This document shows, one piece after another, positions 1-8,402 of a stretch of DNA of 64,000 bases (position 1 is its first letter; every line of letters begins with the position of its first letter). Position numbers and translations under genes: made by a program. The notes under the pieces are model-generated. The model was not told where the DNA came from. It worked only from the letters and a program-made list of their open reading frames with translations, and did not search any database. The stretch is from assembly GCA_964413055.1 (NCBI GenBank), contig CAYPRB010000001.1, positions 1 through 64,000 on the forward strand, in the 5' to 3' direction. Origin of the DNA: UBA3102 sp964413055 (lineage in GTDB: Bacteria > Bacillota > Desulfotomaculia > Desulfotomaculales > Pelotomaculaceae).

Positions 1-14
1 GTTGCCGCCAGGAT
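1..14 (+). rRNA. rrf: 5S ribosomal RNA, 3' end only (probable)
   Basis: The first bases read GTTGCCGCCAGGAT. GCCGCCAGGA is the complement of TCCTGGCGGC, the usual 5' end of clostridial 5S rRNA, so these bases look like the 3' strand of the terminal 5S helix. An rRNA operon directly before tRNA and ctsR also matches the Bacillus subtilis order (rrnW-ctsR). The rest of the gene lies outside the window, so this rests on a short match. Confidence 0.5.
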
Positions 15-21
15 GTTTTTT

Positions 22-56
22 GGAAAGTCTCACGAAATCAGGTCGTGAGACTTTCC
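22..56 (+). terminator. Hairpin after the rRNA operon
   Basis: GGAAAGTCTCACGA pairs with TCGTGAGACTTTCC across a 7-nt loop, giving a 14-bp perfect stem. There is no good T-run after it. It may be a processing or termination hairpin between the 5S gene and tRNA-Asn. Confidence 0.4.
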
Positions 57-90
57 TGAATAATTAATCTGAAGTCTTAAAGCTTCATGT

Positions 91-165
91 TCCTCGATAG
101 CTCAACGGTAGAGCAACCGGCTGTTAACCGGTAGGTTGTAGGTTCGAATCCTACTCGGGGAGCCA
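91..165 (+). tRNA. tRNA-Asn (GTT)
   Basis: Cloverleaf with acceptor strands TCCTCGA and TCGGGGA, encoded CCA, anticodon stem ACCGG/CCGGT and loop CTGTTAA (anticodon GTT), and the T-arm sequence GGTTCGAATCC. It probably is co-transcribed with the rRNA operon just upstream and is followed by a terminator. Confidence 0.95.
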
Positions 166-170
166 AATTT

Positions 171-204
171 AAAGAACCGTCTATTAAGGACGGTTCTTTT
201 TTTA
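171..204 (+). terminator. Rho-independent terminator after tRNA-Asn
   Basis: AAAGAACCGTC pairs with GACGGTTCTTT around a short loop and runs straight into T residues. It ends the rRNA-tRNA transcript and separates it from the ctsR operon. Confidence 0.85.
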
Positions 205-308
205 TTAAAATTTTTAAGAGTAGATACAAAGGGTAAAAATAATAATAGCAAAAAAAAAGAAAAGATATTGAAATTAACAGTCATAATAAATATAATTAAG
301 TTAAAGTT

Positions 309-350
309 AGTCAAGGTCAAGGTCAAGGTCAAGGTAAAATAATTTATAAT
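309..350 (+). promoter_or_regulatory. CtsR operator array overlapping the ctsR promoter
   Basis: Consecutive hexamers AGTCAA, GGTCAA, GGTCAA, GGTCAA and GGTAAA fill 309-338. A -10 box TATAAT lies at 345-350, so the array covers the place of the -35 box. GGTCAAA-type half-sites are the known binding unit of CtsR, which represses its own operon in Firmicutes. Here the units repeat every 6 bp instead of the usual two heptads separated by 3 bp. Binding is inferred. Confidence 0.75.
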
Positions 351-377
351 ATTATTTTTCCAGGGTGGTGCAAAAGA

Positions 378-842
378 GTGTCCAATATTTCTGATTTGAT
401 CGAACAGTATTTAAAAGTACTCCTAGAAAACAGTTCCGATAATTATGTAGAGGTACAGCGCAGCGAACTAGCGGTCCGTTTTAACTGCGTACCTTCTCAA
501 ATCAATTATGTATTAACGACCCGTTTTTCCACGGGGCACGGCTACGTGATAGAAAGTAGAAGGGGAGGCGGCGGTTATATAAGGATTGTTAAGATACCGC
601 TGGACCAGCGCGGGGAGTTGATTCTGGAAATTGGCAACCTGATTGGAGATGCTATTTCGGAGTCCGGTGCCGACGGGCTTATCCAGCGTTTTCGAGAAGA
701 AAAATTAATCACCCGGAGGGAAGCCGATTTAATCAGGGCAGCGATGAACCGCGAGGTCTTGAGGTTGAGTCTGCCCGCTCGTGATCAAATCCGGGCCTTG
801 ATCCTGAAGGCCATGATTAAAGCCGTATTAAAAAACCCATAA
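378..842 (+). CDS. ctsR: Transcriptional repressor CtsR
   Basis: CtsR is the winged-HTH repressor of class III heat-shock genes (clp genes) in Firmicutes; it releases DNA on heating and is degraded through McsB/ClpC. The 154-aa protein begins MSNISDLIEQYLK and carries the CtsR motif around residues 25-70, with PSQINYVLTTRF as recognition helix region and the glycine-rich wing ESRRGGGGYIRI. Length matches the family (about 150 aa). The GTG start at 378 has AGGGTGG 9 nt upstream. It is first in an operon with mcsA, mcsB and clpC, and hexameric GGTCAA sites sit at its own promoter, which fits autoregulation. Confidence 0.97.
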   Translation: MSNISDLIEQYLKVLLENSSDNYVEVQRSELAVRFNCVPSQINYVLTTRFSTGHGYVIESRRGGGGYIRIVKIPLDQRGELILEIGNLIGDAISESGADGLIQRFREEKLITRREADLIRAAMNREVLRLSLPARDQIRALILKAMIKAVLKNP

Positions 843-887
843 AAAATTTGTCATGTAATAACGCAGTATTTTTAAGGGGGTATGATT

Positions 888-1418
888 ATGTTGTGTGAGA
901 GCTGCGGTCAGCGTAAGGCAACCGTACATTACACGGAAATAATTAACGGGCAAAAGCGGGAATCGCATTTATGCGAAGTATGTGCGGGCGAACTACATTC
1001 CCAGAGTTTTAATTTTCCCCCGCAGCTGAACCTGCACCACTTTCTTGCCGGGCTTTTAAACCATGAATTTGGCGAAAGCGATTACAGTATACCGGCGAAA
1101 TCCGGTAAGAAATGCGACAAGTGCGGTATTGTCGAAGAGCAGTTTATCAAACAGGGATTGTTGGGTTGCGGTGACTGTTACCCTTACTTCGGAGATAAGC
1201 TGCAGCCGCTTTTACGGAGAATTCACGGAAATAATAGACACACAGGCAAGGTGCCCGTAAGGACGGGAGGCCGGGCCCGCGTAGTTAAGGAAATAGAAGA
1301 TTTAAAAAGCAAATTGAAAACTGCCGTGGAGCACGAAGAGTTTGAGCTGGCGGTAAAATACCGGGATAGCATTCGTGCATTGGAGGGAAAGCTCCAGCAT
1401 GAGGGGGGTGAAGTGTAA
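888..1418 (+). CDS. mcsA: McsA, zinc-binding activator of the McsB arginine kinase
   Basis: McsA stimulates protein-arginine kinase McsB and links it to ClpC. The 176-aa protein has two zinc-binding CxxC pairs near the N-terminus (CESC, CEVC), two more around residues 78-100 (CDKC and CGDC), and a C-terminal UvrB/UvrC motif (about residues 135-170). An ATG also exists at 882, but AAGGGGG ends 1 nt before it; the ATG at 888 has proper 7-nt spacing and gives the family N-terminus MLCESCGQ. Its stop overlaps the mcsB start (TAATG), implying translational coupling. Confidence 0.95.
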   Translation: MLCESCGQRKATVHYTEIINGQKRESHLCEVCAGELHSQSFNFPPQLNLHHFLAGLLNHEFGESDYSIPAKSGKKCDKCGIVEEQFIKQGLLGCGDCYPYFGDKLQPLLRRIHGNNRHTGKVPVRTGGRARVVKEIEDLKSKLKTAVEHEEFELAVKYRDSIRALEGKLQHEGGEV

Positions 1419-2479
1419 TGTCCAGTAAAGATGCTGTAAGTTGCGCCCACAGCCGCTGGATGGAATCGGACGGACCGGAATCAGATGTGGTGGTCAGCAG
1501 TCGGGTAAGAGTAGCCAGGAATCTTACCGGAATACCGTTTCCCCACATGCTTGGCCCGGAAAAAACCAAAGAGGTTGTTAATGCGGTGCGGTTGGCCTTG
1601 AATAACGAGCAATTCAAAGCTGTTGCCGGAGAGTCCGGGCTGATTCATTTAAGCGAATTATCCCCGGTGGATAGACAGATACTAGTGGATAAGCATTTGA
1701 TCAGCCCGGATATGCTGAATGACTTTCAAAATAAGGCCGTAGTAATGTCGCAGGATGAAACGATTGTTATTATGATTAACGAAGAAGATCATTTACGTAT
1801 GCAATGTCTTCTTTCCGGCCTGCAGCTTACGAAAGCCTGGGAAATAATTAATCAGGTCGATGACGGGCTGGAACAAACGATTGATTTTGCTTTTTCCGAA
1901 AAGCTGGGCTATCTTACTTCCTGTCCCACTAATGTTGGAACGGGATTACGGGCTTCAGTTATGTTACATCTACCCGGCTTGAAATTGACAAGACAGCTGG
2001 GCGGGGTTTTAGGGGCCACCGGGAAATTGGGCCTGACGATACGGGGTCTTTACGGTGAGGGTACGGAAGCCGTGGGTGACCTGTTTCAAATCTCCAATCA
2101 AATTACGCTGGGACAATCGGAAGAAGAAATTATTGACAATTTGATTTCGGTGTCCAAACAAATAATGTCCCAGGAACAAGCTGCCCGCCAAGTACTTTAT
2201 AATAACCGGCGGGAGGTAATAGAAGACCGAGTTTTCAGGGCCTACGGTATCTTGAAACATGCCCGGATTCTGTCTTCGGAAGAAGCGATGCGGCTTTTTT
2301 CCGACCTGAGATTGGGGCTGGGATTGAAGGCAGTGACGGGAATCCCGGCTAAGCTCTTAAATGAATTAATGGTAAAGATCAGGCCGGCTTTTATGGTTAA
2401 AATAGCCGGAAGGGAAATGTCGGCCTATGAAAGGGATAGTTTCAGGGCGGGTCTGATCAGAAAAGAATTAGAAATTTGA
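1418..2479 (+). CDS. mcsB: Protein arginine kinase McsB
   Basis: McsB phosphorylates arginine residues of client proteins, including CtsR, marking them for ClpCP. The 353-aa protein is the usual length and has the phosphagen-kinase fold signatures: VVSSRVRVARN near residue 25, EEDHLRMQ near 125, and SCPTNVGTGLRASVMLHLP around 170-190, which forms the nucleotide-binding loop, plus GLYGEGTEA. It overlaps the mcsA stop by one base and lies upstream of clpC, the unfoldase that receives its tagged substrates. Confidence 0.97.
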   Translation: MSSKDAVSCAHSRWMESDGPESDVVVSSRVRVARNLTGIPFPHMLGPEKTKEVVNAVRLALNNEQFKAVAGESGLIHLSELSPVDRQILVDKHLISPDMLNDFQNKAVVMSQDETIVIMINEEDHLRMQCLLSGLQLTKAWEIINQVDDGLEQTIDFAFSEKLGYLTSCPTNVGTGLRASVMLHLPGLKLTRQLGGVLGATGKLGLTIRGLYGEGTEAVGDLFQISNQITLGQSEEEIIDNLISVSKQIMSQEQAARQVLYNNRREVIEDRVFRAYGILKHARILSSEEAMRLFSDLRLGLGLKAVTGIPAKLLNELMVKIRPAFMVKIAGREMSAYERDSFRAGLIRKELEI

Positions 2480-2577
2480 AGAACGCCCGGGTTAACTACT
2501 GAATAGGGCATGGTGTTACAGGTGAATTAAAATAGGGCGTTATTTTGGGTTGAGTTTTGAGAAAGGTGTTGTGGTCG

Positions 2578-5013
2578 ATGATGTTTGGAAAATTTACTGA
2601 ACGCGCACAAAAAGTAATTGTTTATGCGCAGGAAGAAGCTAAAAAAACTTCTTATCCGTATGTCGGAACCGAGCACCTGCTCCTGGGACTGATCCGGGAA
2701 GGAGAAGGGGTGGCGGGGAGAATTCTTGATTCGGTGGGTCTGGATGCTGATAAGGTCAGAGCGGCGGTAGCACAAATGGTAGAGACCGGGAAAGGGCCCG
2801 TGGCGGCGGAACCGGCTCTGACACCGAGGGCGAAGAGGGTGCTGGAACTATCCGTTGATGAAGCCCGCCGGATGGGTCATAGTTATGTCGGAACCGAGCA
2901 CCTGCTTCTGGGATTGATCCGGGAAGGAGAAGGGGTGGGTGCCCAAATATTAGCTGCTTTCGGGGCGGATTACCGCCGCATAAAAGCCGCTGTTGCCCAT
3001 TTATTAGGCAGGCAGTCCGGAACCGGGGAGCAGGAACCGGGACGTGCCAAAGCCGGTGCGACTAAAAATCTGGACCAATACGGCCGGGACCTTACTGTCC
3101 TGGCCGGGGAAGATAAAATTGACCCAGTAGTCGGAAGGGAAAAAGAAATCGAAAGAGTAATTCAAGTTTTAAGCCGGCGCACCAAAAATAATCCGGTGCT
3201 TATCGGTGAGCCCGGAGTGGGTAAAACTGCTGTGGCCGAGGGATTGGCGCACCGGATTAACGCGGGTAATATTCCGGAAGTTTTGGCAAATAAACGGGTA
3301 GTCACCCTGGATATGGGTTCCCTGGTGGCCGGTACCAAGTATCGCGGTGAATTCGAGGAGCGCCTGAAGAAGGTTATTGAAGAAATACGCCAGGCGGGTA
3401 ACGTGGTGCTGTTCATAGACGAATTGCATACCCTGGTAGGGGCGGGTGCCGCGGAAGGGGCTATTGATGCCGCCAACATTTTAAAACCGGCCCTGGCCAG
3501 AGGTGAGTTGCAGTGTATCGGTGCCACCACTCTGGACGAATACCGCAAGTATATCGAAAAAGACGCCGCGCTGGAACGCCGCTTTCAACCTATTACCGTT
3601 GATGAGCCTACCGTTGAGGAGACGGTGCAAATTTTGAAGGGGCTCCGGGATAAATACGAGGCCCATCACCGGGTAAGGATTACCGATGCCGCACTGGAGG
3701 CGGCGGCTAAATTGTCCAGTCGCTATATTACCGACCGGTTTCTGCCCGATAAAGCAATCGACCTAATGGATGAAGCCGGTTCTAGAGCAAGATTGAAAGC
3801 TTTTACTCCTCCTCCGGACATCAAAAAACTGGAAAAACAACTGGAAATGCTGCAAAAAGAAAAAGAAGAGGCGGTTAACAGTCAGGAATTTGAAAAAGCG
3901 GCCGGGCTCCGGGACCGGGAGCAGAAAATCCGTGCCGATGTTGATAAGTTAAGGGAGCAGTGGAAACAGCAAAAGGGTGAAACAGAACTGGTAGTAGACG
4001 AGGAAGACATTGCACAAATTGTTGCCAGTTGGACCGGCATTCCGGTGAAAAAACTCGCTGAGGAAGAGTCGGAAAGGCTGCTTAAAATGGAAGAGGTGCT
4101 CCACCGGAGGGTAGTGGGCCAGGATGAAGCCATTAAGGCGATATCCCGGGCGGTCAGGCGAACCAGGGCCGGTCTCAAGGATCCGAAGCGGCCGATCGGT
4201 TCCTTTATCTTCCTGGGTCCTACCGGTGTCGGCAAGACCGAGCTGGCCAGAGCGTTGGCCGAGGTGCTGTTTGGAAGTGAAGAAGCCATGGTGCGCATCG
4301 ACATGTCCGAATATATGGAAAAGTTTGCTGTTTCCCGCCTGGTGGGGGCGCCGCCCGGCTACGTGGGATATGAAGAGGGTGGTCAACTTACCGAAGCGGT
4401 GCGGCGAAGGCCGTATACGGTAATTTTGTTGGACGAAATTGAAAAAGCCCATCCGGATGTCTTTAACATTCTTTTGCAGGTCATGGAAGACGGCAGGCTG
4501 ACCGATGCCAAAGGGCGTACCGTGGATTTCAGGAACAGTGTTATTATTATGACTTCCAACGTGGGCGTGCAGACCATTAAAAGAGAAGCCACTCTCGGCT
4601 TTCGTACCGGTGATGAAAAAGAAACCGGCTATGAAAGCATGAAGCGCAAAATTACTGAAGAATTAAGGCGGACTTTCCGTCCCGAGTTCCTTAACCGGCT
4701 GGACGAGACGATCGTTTTCCATGCCCTTACCCGCGAACATATCAGGGAAATTGTCGGCCTGATGCTGAAAGATGTGGCGGCAAGAATGAAGGAAAACGGA
4801 ATTGAAATAGAAGTGAGCGAGGAAGCCAAGGACCTGCTGGCTGAAGAAGGTTTTGACGAAAACTACGGGGCCAGGCCATTGCGGCGGGCGATCCTGCGGT
4901 TGGTGGAAGATCTTTTGTCCGAAGAACTTCTGGCCGGTACGTTTCAACGGGGGGATAAAGTGTCGATTTATAAAGAGGGGCCGGGGTTAAAAGTAGAAAA
5001 AACGGTTTCCTGA
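2578..5013 (+). CDS. clpC: ATP-dependent Clp protease ATP-binding subunit ClpC
   Basis: HSP100-type unfoldase that feeds substrates to ClpP. The 811-aa protein has two N-terminal Clp-N repeats (each with the GTEHLLLGLIREGEGV motif), a first AAA+ module with Walker A GEPGVGKT, a central UVR/coiled-coil domain (EEAVNSQEFEKAAGLRD), a second AAA+ module with GPTGVGKT, and a C-terminal ClpB-D2 small domain. The open frame runs upstream to a TTG at 2557, but ATG 2578 gives MMFGKFTERAQ, the standard ClpC N-terminus, with AAAGGTG 9 nt upstream. About 100 bp separate it from mcsB; an AACGCCC/GGGCGTT inverted repeat there could attenuate read-through. Confidence 0.97.
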   Translation: MMFGKFTERAQKVIVYAQEEAKKTSYPYVGTEHLLLGLIREGEGVAGRILDSVGLDADKVRAAVAQMVETGKGPVAAEPALTPRAKRVLELSVDEARRMGHSYVGTEHLLLGLIREGEGVGAQILAAFGADYRRIKAAVAHLLGRQSGTGEQEPGRAKAGATKNLDQYGRDLTVLAGEDKIDPVVGREKEIERVIQVLSRRTKNNPVLIGEPGVGKTAVAEGLAHRINAGNIPEVLANKRVVTLDMGSLVAGTKYRGEFEERLKKVIEEIRQAGNVVLFIDELHTLVGAGAAEGAIDAANILKPALARGELQCIGATTLDEYRKYIEKDAALERRFQPITVDEPTVEETVQILKGLRDKYEAHHRVRITDAALEAAAKLSSRYITDRFLPDKAIDLMDEAGSRARLKAFTPPPDIKKLEKQLEMLQKEKEEAVNSQEFEKAAGLRDREQKIRADVDKLREQWKQQKGETELVVDEEDIAQIVASWTGIPVKKLAEEESERLLKMEEVLHRRVVGQDEAIKAISRAVRRTRAGLKDPKRPIGSFIFLGPTGVGKTELARALAEVLFGSEEAMVRIDMSEYMEKFAVSRLVGAPPGYVGYEEGGQLTEAVRRRPYTVILLDEIEKAHPDVFNILLQVMEDGRLTDAKGRTVDFRNSVIIMTSNVGVQTIKREATLGFRTGDEKETGYESMKRKITEELRRTFRPEFLNRLDETIVFHALTREHIREIVGLMLKDVAARMKENGIEIEVSEEAKDLLAEEGFDENYGARPLRRAILRLVEDLLSEELLAGTFQRGDKVSIYKEGPGLKVEKTVS

Positions 5014-5076
5014 AAATGGGGATTTAAACCCCAAACGTAGTCACAAGGTCCTTTTTTGCATGGGTCTATAGTCCCG

Positions 5077-5105
5077 TTGTGTTTAGTTATTTACAATGTT
5101 ATAAT
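5077..5105 (+). promoter_or_regulatory. Probable SigA promoter for radA
   Basis: TTGTGT and TATAAT are separated by 17 bp, 36 bp before the radA start. The -35 box is only half-consensus, so radA-disA may be read both from this promoter and from the upstream clp operon. Confidence 0.5.
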
Positions 5106-5140
5106 TTTAAAATAACAGAGAAATTTGGAGAAATTGGTTT

Positions 5141-6493
5141 ATGCGTGTAAAATCAAGATACTGTTGCCGGGAATGCGGGCATCAGTCCACCCGTTGGATG
5201 GGTCGCTGTCCCGAATGTGGCGCCTGGAACAGTTTGATTGAGGAACCGGTTCATAGACAGCGGGCGACAGGAGTTTCCGTCGCCGGAGATGAGTCCCCCC
5301 TTCCGGTGACGGAGGTTCCTGTAATCGACGAAGAGCGTTTGTCCACTGAGTTCCGGGAAGTAGACCGGATCCTGGGCGGCGGCCTGGTTCCCGGAACCCT
5401 GGTGTTGGTAGGAGGCGATCCGGGGATCGGTAAATCTACCCTGCTGCTGCAGGTTGCGCATAATCTCAGCCGGAGAGTGCCGGTATTGTATGTTTCAGGG
5501 GAAGAGTCGACCCGCCAGATTAGACTCAGGGCCGGCCGCCTGGAAGCACTTTCACCCGGTTTGCTGCTGCTTTCTCAAAATGATATTGATGTGGTTGAGC
5601 GCTGCCTGAGGACGACCAATCCTCCAGTGGCGGTAATCGACTCCATTCAGACCATGTTTAAAAGTGAACTGGCATCTGTCCCGGGTAGTGTCGGGCAGGT
5701 GCGGGAGTGTGCGGCACAATTTATGCGCCTGGCAAAGACTACGGGCATGTCGATTTTCCTGATCGGGCACGTTACCAAGGAAGGCATGCTGGCCGGGCCG
5801 CGGGTGCTGGAACATATGGTGGATACGGTACTCTATCTTGAAGGGGACCGGCATCATTGTTTCCGCATTCTACGGGGAGTTAAAAACCGGTTTGGTTCAA
5901 CCAACGAGATTGGAATTTTTGAAATGAGCAACCACGGGTTAGCAGAAGTAACTAATCCCACGGCAGTTTTTTTGAACCGGCGTTCCTTTGGGGGCATTTC
6001 CGGTTCGGCAATTGTGGCCGCACTGGAAGGGACCAGGCCGATGCTTGTAGAGATCCAGGCACTGGTTTCCCCGATTGCTTATGGTATGCCCCGGAGAATG
6101 ACTGCTGGAGTGGATCATAACCGGTTGGCCATGATTGTCGCCGTTTTAGAAAAAAGAGTGGGGTTGAATTTTGCTCAACACGATATTTATGTCAATGCCG
6201 TCGGGGGGGCTAAAATGGACGAGCCGGCGGCAGATTTGGCCATTGCTTTTGCGCTGGCGTCCAGTTTTAAAGATGTTGCGGTGGACGCCAAGCTGGTTTG
6301 TGCCGGAGAAATCGGTCTTACCGGTGAACTGCGTCCCGTGACCGGGGTGGAAAAAAGATTGAACGAGGCCTATAAGCTGGGTTTCACGCGGTTCCTGCTG
6401 TCAGGCCAAAGCACCGCTGCTGTCTTAAATAAAAACGGGGTATTGGCGGCCGATACGCTGGCAGGTGCACTAGAACTGGCGCTGAAGTTATGA
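5141..6493 (+). CDS. radA: DNA repair protein RadA (Sms)
   Basis: RadA is a RecA-like ATPase/helicase that promotes branch migration during recombination and repair. The 450-aa protein has the N-terminal C4 zinc finger (CRECG...CPECG, residues 9-28), Walker A GGDPGIGKST near residue 93, the RadA signature VKNRFGSTNEIGIF near 246-260, and a C-terminal Lon-protease-like domain (VNAVGGAKMDEPAADL). Length is typical. It follows clpC and is two bases from the disA frame, the same radA-disA pairing seen in B. subtilis. Confidence 0.97.
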   Translation: MRVKSRYCCRECGHQSTRWMGRCPECGAWNSLIEEPVHRQRATGVSVAGDESPLPVTEVPVIDEERLSTEFREVDRILGGGLVPGTLVLVGGDPGIGKSTLLLQVAHNLSRRVPVLYVSGEESTRQIRLRAGRLEALSPGLLLLSQNDIDVVERCLRTTNPPVAVIDSIQTMFKSELASVPGSVGQVRECAAQFMRLAKTTGMSIFLIGHVTKEGMLAGPRVLEHMVDTVLYLEGDRHHCFRILRGVKNRFGSTNEIGIFEMSNHGLAEVTNPTAVFLNRRSFGGISGSAIVAALEGTRPMLVEIQALVSPIAYGMPRRMTAGVDHNRLAMIVAVLEKRVGLNFAQHDIYVNAVGGAKMDEPAADLAIAFALASSFKDVAVDAKLVCAGEIGLTGELRPVTGVEKRLNEAYKLGFTRFLLSGQSTAAVLNKNGVLAADTLAGALELALKL

Positions 6494-6503
6494 GGTGGAT
6501 TAC

Positions 6504-7598
6504 TTGAAAAAAGAAGAAAGAACCGAAAACAAGTTATTGAAGATTCTGCGTACGGTGGCACCGGGGACTGCGTTGCGCGAAGGCATGGAGAATATTCTCA
6601 GGGCCAAGTCCGGCGGTTTAATTGTTATCGGAGATACCCCTGAAATTATGGAGGTTGTCGAAGGCGGGTTTGTTATCAACGCCGACTTGACCCCGGCTGG
6701 TCTTTACGAGCTGGCCAAAATGGACGGTGCCATCCTGCTCAGCAAGGATGCCAAGAAAATACTGGCGGCAAATACCCAGTTAATTCCCAACCGCAACATC
6801 CCGTCAAGTGAAACTGGTATTCGGCACCGCACTGCCGAAAGGGTGGCCAAACAGCTTAATGCTCTGGTGATAGCGATTTCGCAACGACGCGGGGTTATTA
6901 CTATTTACGAGGGTGCTTTAAAATATGTGTTAAAAGAACCGGCAGTAGTGTTGACCAAAGCTAACCAGGCGATACAGACCCTTGAGAAATACCGGTCGGT
7001 AATGGATAAAGTAACCATAGAATTAAGCGCGTTGGAATTTGAGAATGTTGCCAACTTGTTCGAAGTGGCCAAAGCCATTCAGAGGGTGGAAATGGTTTTA
7101 CGGGTGGTGAAAGAAATTGAAAGGTATACCAGTGAACTGGGGGTGGAAGGCCGCCTGGTCACGATGCAAATGGAAGAATTGGTGGCAAATGTGGAAGACG
7201 AGGGTTTGCTGGTAATACAGGACTATGCCACAAACGTCGGGGAAAAATCGCCGGCAGATATCTTGGATATTATAGGTAGTTGGCCGGCAGAGGATATTTT
7301 AGACCTGACTTTGATTGCCAGAGCCCTGGGATATCCCGGCAGTGCCGGGATATTGGAACAAAATGTTTCTCCGCGCGGGTACCGGATTTTACAGAAAATA
7401 CCCAGATTGCCCCTGCCGGTGATAGATAACCTGGTAAAAACTTTCGGGACGCTCAGAAATATTCTGATAGCCACAATTGAAGAGCTGGATGACGTGGAGG
7501 GGATCGGCGAGGTGCGTGCACGCTCCATTAAAGAAGGTTTGAATCGTTACCGGGAACAACTTCTGCAAGGGGATAGGTACGGCTATTATAGCTTTTGA
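6504..7598 (+). CDS. disA: DNA integrity scanning diadenylate cyclase DisA
   Basis: DisA makes c-di-AMP from two ATP and scans DNA for branched structures. The protein (364 aa from TTG 6504) has the DAC domain with MDGAILL and RHRTAERVAKQ (about residues 70-120), a linker domain, and a C-terminal helix-hairpin-helix region with DDVEGIGEVRARSIKEG. Two starts are possible: GTG 6495, which falls inside the GAGGTGG ribosome site, and TTG 6504, which sits 5 nt after it and is preferred. Downstream of radA, as in B. subtilis. Confidence 0.95.
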   Translation: MKKEERTENKLLKILRTVAPGTALREGMENILRAKSGGLIVIGDTPEIMEVVEGGFVINADLTPAGLYELAKMDGAILLSKDAKKILAANTQLIPNRNIPSSETGIRHRTAERVAKQLNALVIAISQRRGVITIYEGALKYVLKEPAVVLTKANQAIQTLEKYRSVMDKVTIELSALEFENVANLFEVAKAIQRVEMVLRVVKEIERYTSELGVEGRLVTMQMEELVANVEDEGLLVIQDYATNVGEKSPADILDIIGSWPAEDILDLTLIARALGYPGSAGILEQNVSPRGYRILQKIPRLPLPVIDNLVKTFGTLRNILIATIEELDDVEGIGEVRARSIKEGLNRYREQLLQGDRYGYYSF

Positions 7599-7617
7599 GA
7601 AAGATGTCAAAACCATA

Positions 7618-7646
7618 TTGACATAGATATATAACTATGCTAAAAT
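7618..7646 (+). promoter_or_regulatory. SigA promoter 1 of carD
   Basis: TTGACA and TAAAAT with exactly 17 bp between them, located 20 bp after the disA stop. It is the distal member of a tandem pair spaced 39 bp apart. Confidence 0.7.
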
Positions 7647-7656
7647 TATTACTTAT

Positions 7657-7685
7657 TTGACAAGGCTGTAAGGTTATGATAAAAT
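7657..7685 (+). promoter_or_regulatory. SigA promoter 2 of carD
   Basis: Again TTGACA and TAAAAT with exactly 17 bp between them, 33 bp before the carD start codon. Same boxes and spacing as the upstream copy at 7618-7646, but a different spacer sequence. Confidence 0.75.
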
Positions 7686-7718
7686 ATATTCATGGAATTT
7701 TTTTAGGAGGGTACGGCC

Positions 7719-8195
7719 TTGTTTAAAATAGGAGATAAAGTAGTGTACCCTATGCATGGTGCCGGAGTTATCGAGGCCATTGAAGAGAAAGAAGTCCTGG
7801 GAGAAAAACGGCTTTATTATATCCTTCGTCTTCCTGTAGGTGACATGAAGGTAATGATTCCTATTTCCAATGGCAAAGAGGTCGGTTTAAGAGGAGTGGT
7901 TGACCAGGAAGGGGTAAAAAAAGTAATTCATATTTTACGTCAGCAATCATCTTCCATGTCTACCAATTGGAACCGCAGGTACCGTGCTAATTTGGAGAAA
8001 ATAAAGAGCGGTAATATTTATGAAGTAGCTGAAGTGGTTCGAAATCTGGTTAAACGGGACCGGGAGAAGGGACTTTCTTCCGGCGAGAGGAAAATGTTGG
8101 AAAATGCCCGGCAAATACTAATCAGCGAATTGGTCCTGGCCACAGAACTTGAAGAAGAAAAGGCGCAATTGCTTATAGACGGTGCCTTTGCTTAG
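7719..8195 (+). CDS. carD: CarD/CdnL-family RNA polymerase-binding regulator
   Basis: CarD-family proteins bind the RNA polymerase beta subunit through a Tudor-like N-terminal domain and stabilise open complexes. The 158-aa protein starts LFKIGDKVVYPMHGAGVIE (TTG start) and has the RNA polymerase-interacting domain at residues 1-60, then a helical C-terminal domain containing NWNRRYRANLEKIKSG. AGGAGGG lies 7 nt before the start. It has two strong tandem promoters and its own terminator, so it is a monocistronic, probably highly expressed gene. Confidence 0.93.
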   Translation: MFKIGDKVVYPMHGAGVIEAIEEKEVLGEKRLYYILRLPVGDMKVMIPISNGKEVGLRGVVDQEGVKKVIHILRQQSSSMSTNWNRRYRANLEKIKSGNIYEVAEVVRNLVKRDREKGLSSGERKMLENARQILISELVLATELEEEKAQLLIDGAFA

Positions 8196-8219
8196 CGTCA
8201 GGTAAAACTGACGTTTTTT
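8196..8219 (+). terminator. Terminator of carD
   Basis: CGTCAG pairs with CTGACG around GTAAAA and is followed by six T. It begins at the base after the carD stop codon. Confidence 0.88.
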
Positions 8220-8251
8220 GTTTTTCGGGTAAAAAGAGACAGTTTTTTTAG

Positions 8252-8281
8252 TTGATGTAACCTTCATAAAAACAATATAAT
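8252..8281 (+). promoter_or_regulatory. Probable SigA promoter of the yacL-ispDF operon
   Basis: TTGATG and TATAAT with 18 bp between them, about 120 bp before the yacL start. The leader also contains an imperfect AGATGGTT/GAACATCT hairpin of unknown role. Confidence 0.5.
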
Positions 8282-8402
8282 ATACTTGATGAATTCTGTA
8301 AAAAATATAATTATAAATTTTCCTTCCCTTTGAGATGGTTATACAGAGAAGAACATCTTTTATCTTATCTTATTTTATTTAGGGAAGGGAGGTGAACTAA
8401 CA

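Noticed and set aside
102..332. 76-aa minus-strand frame across tRNA-Asn and the CtsR operator
   Set aside because: It reads through the tRNA and its MTLTLTLT start is only the complement of the GGTCAA array.
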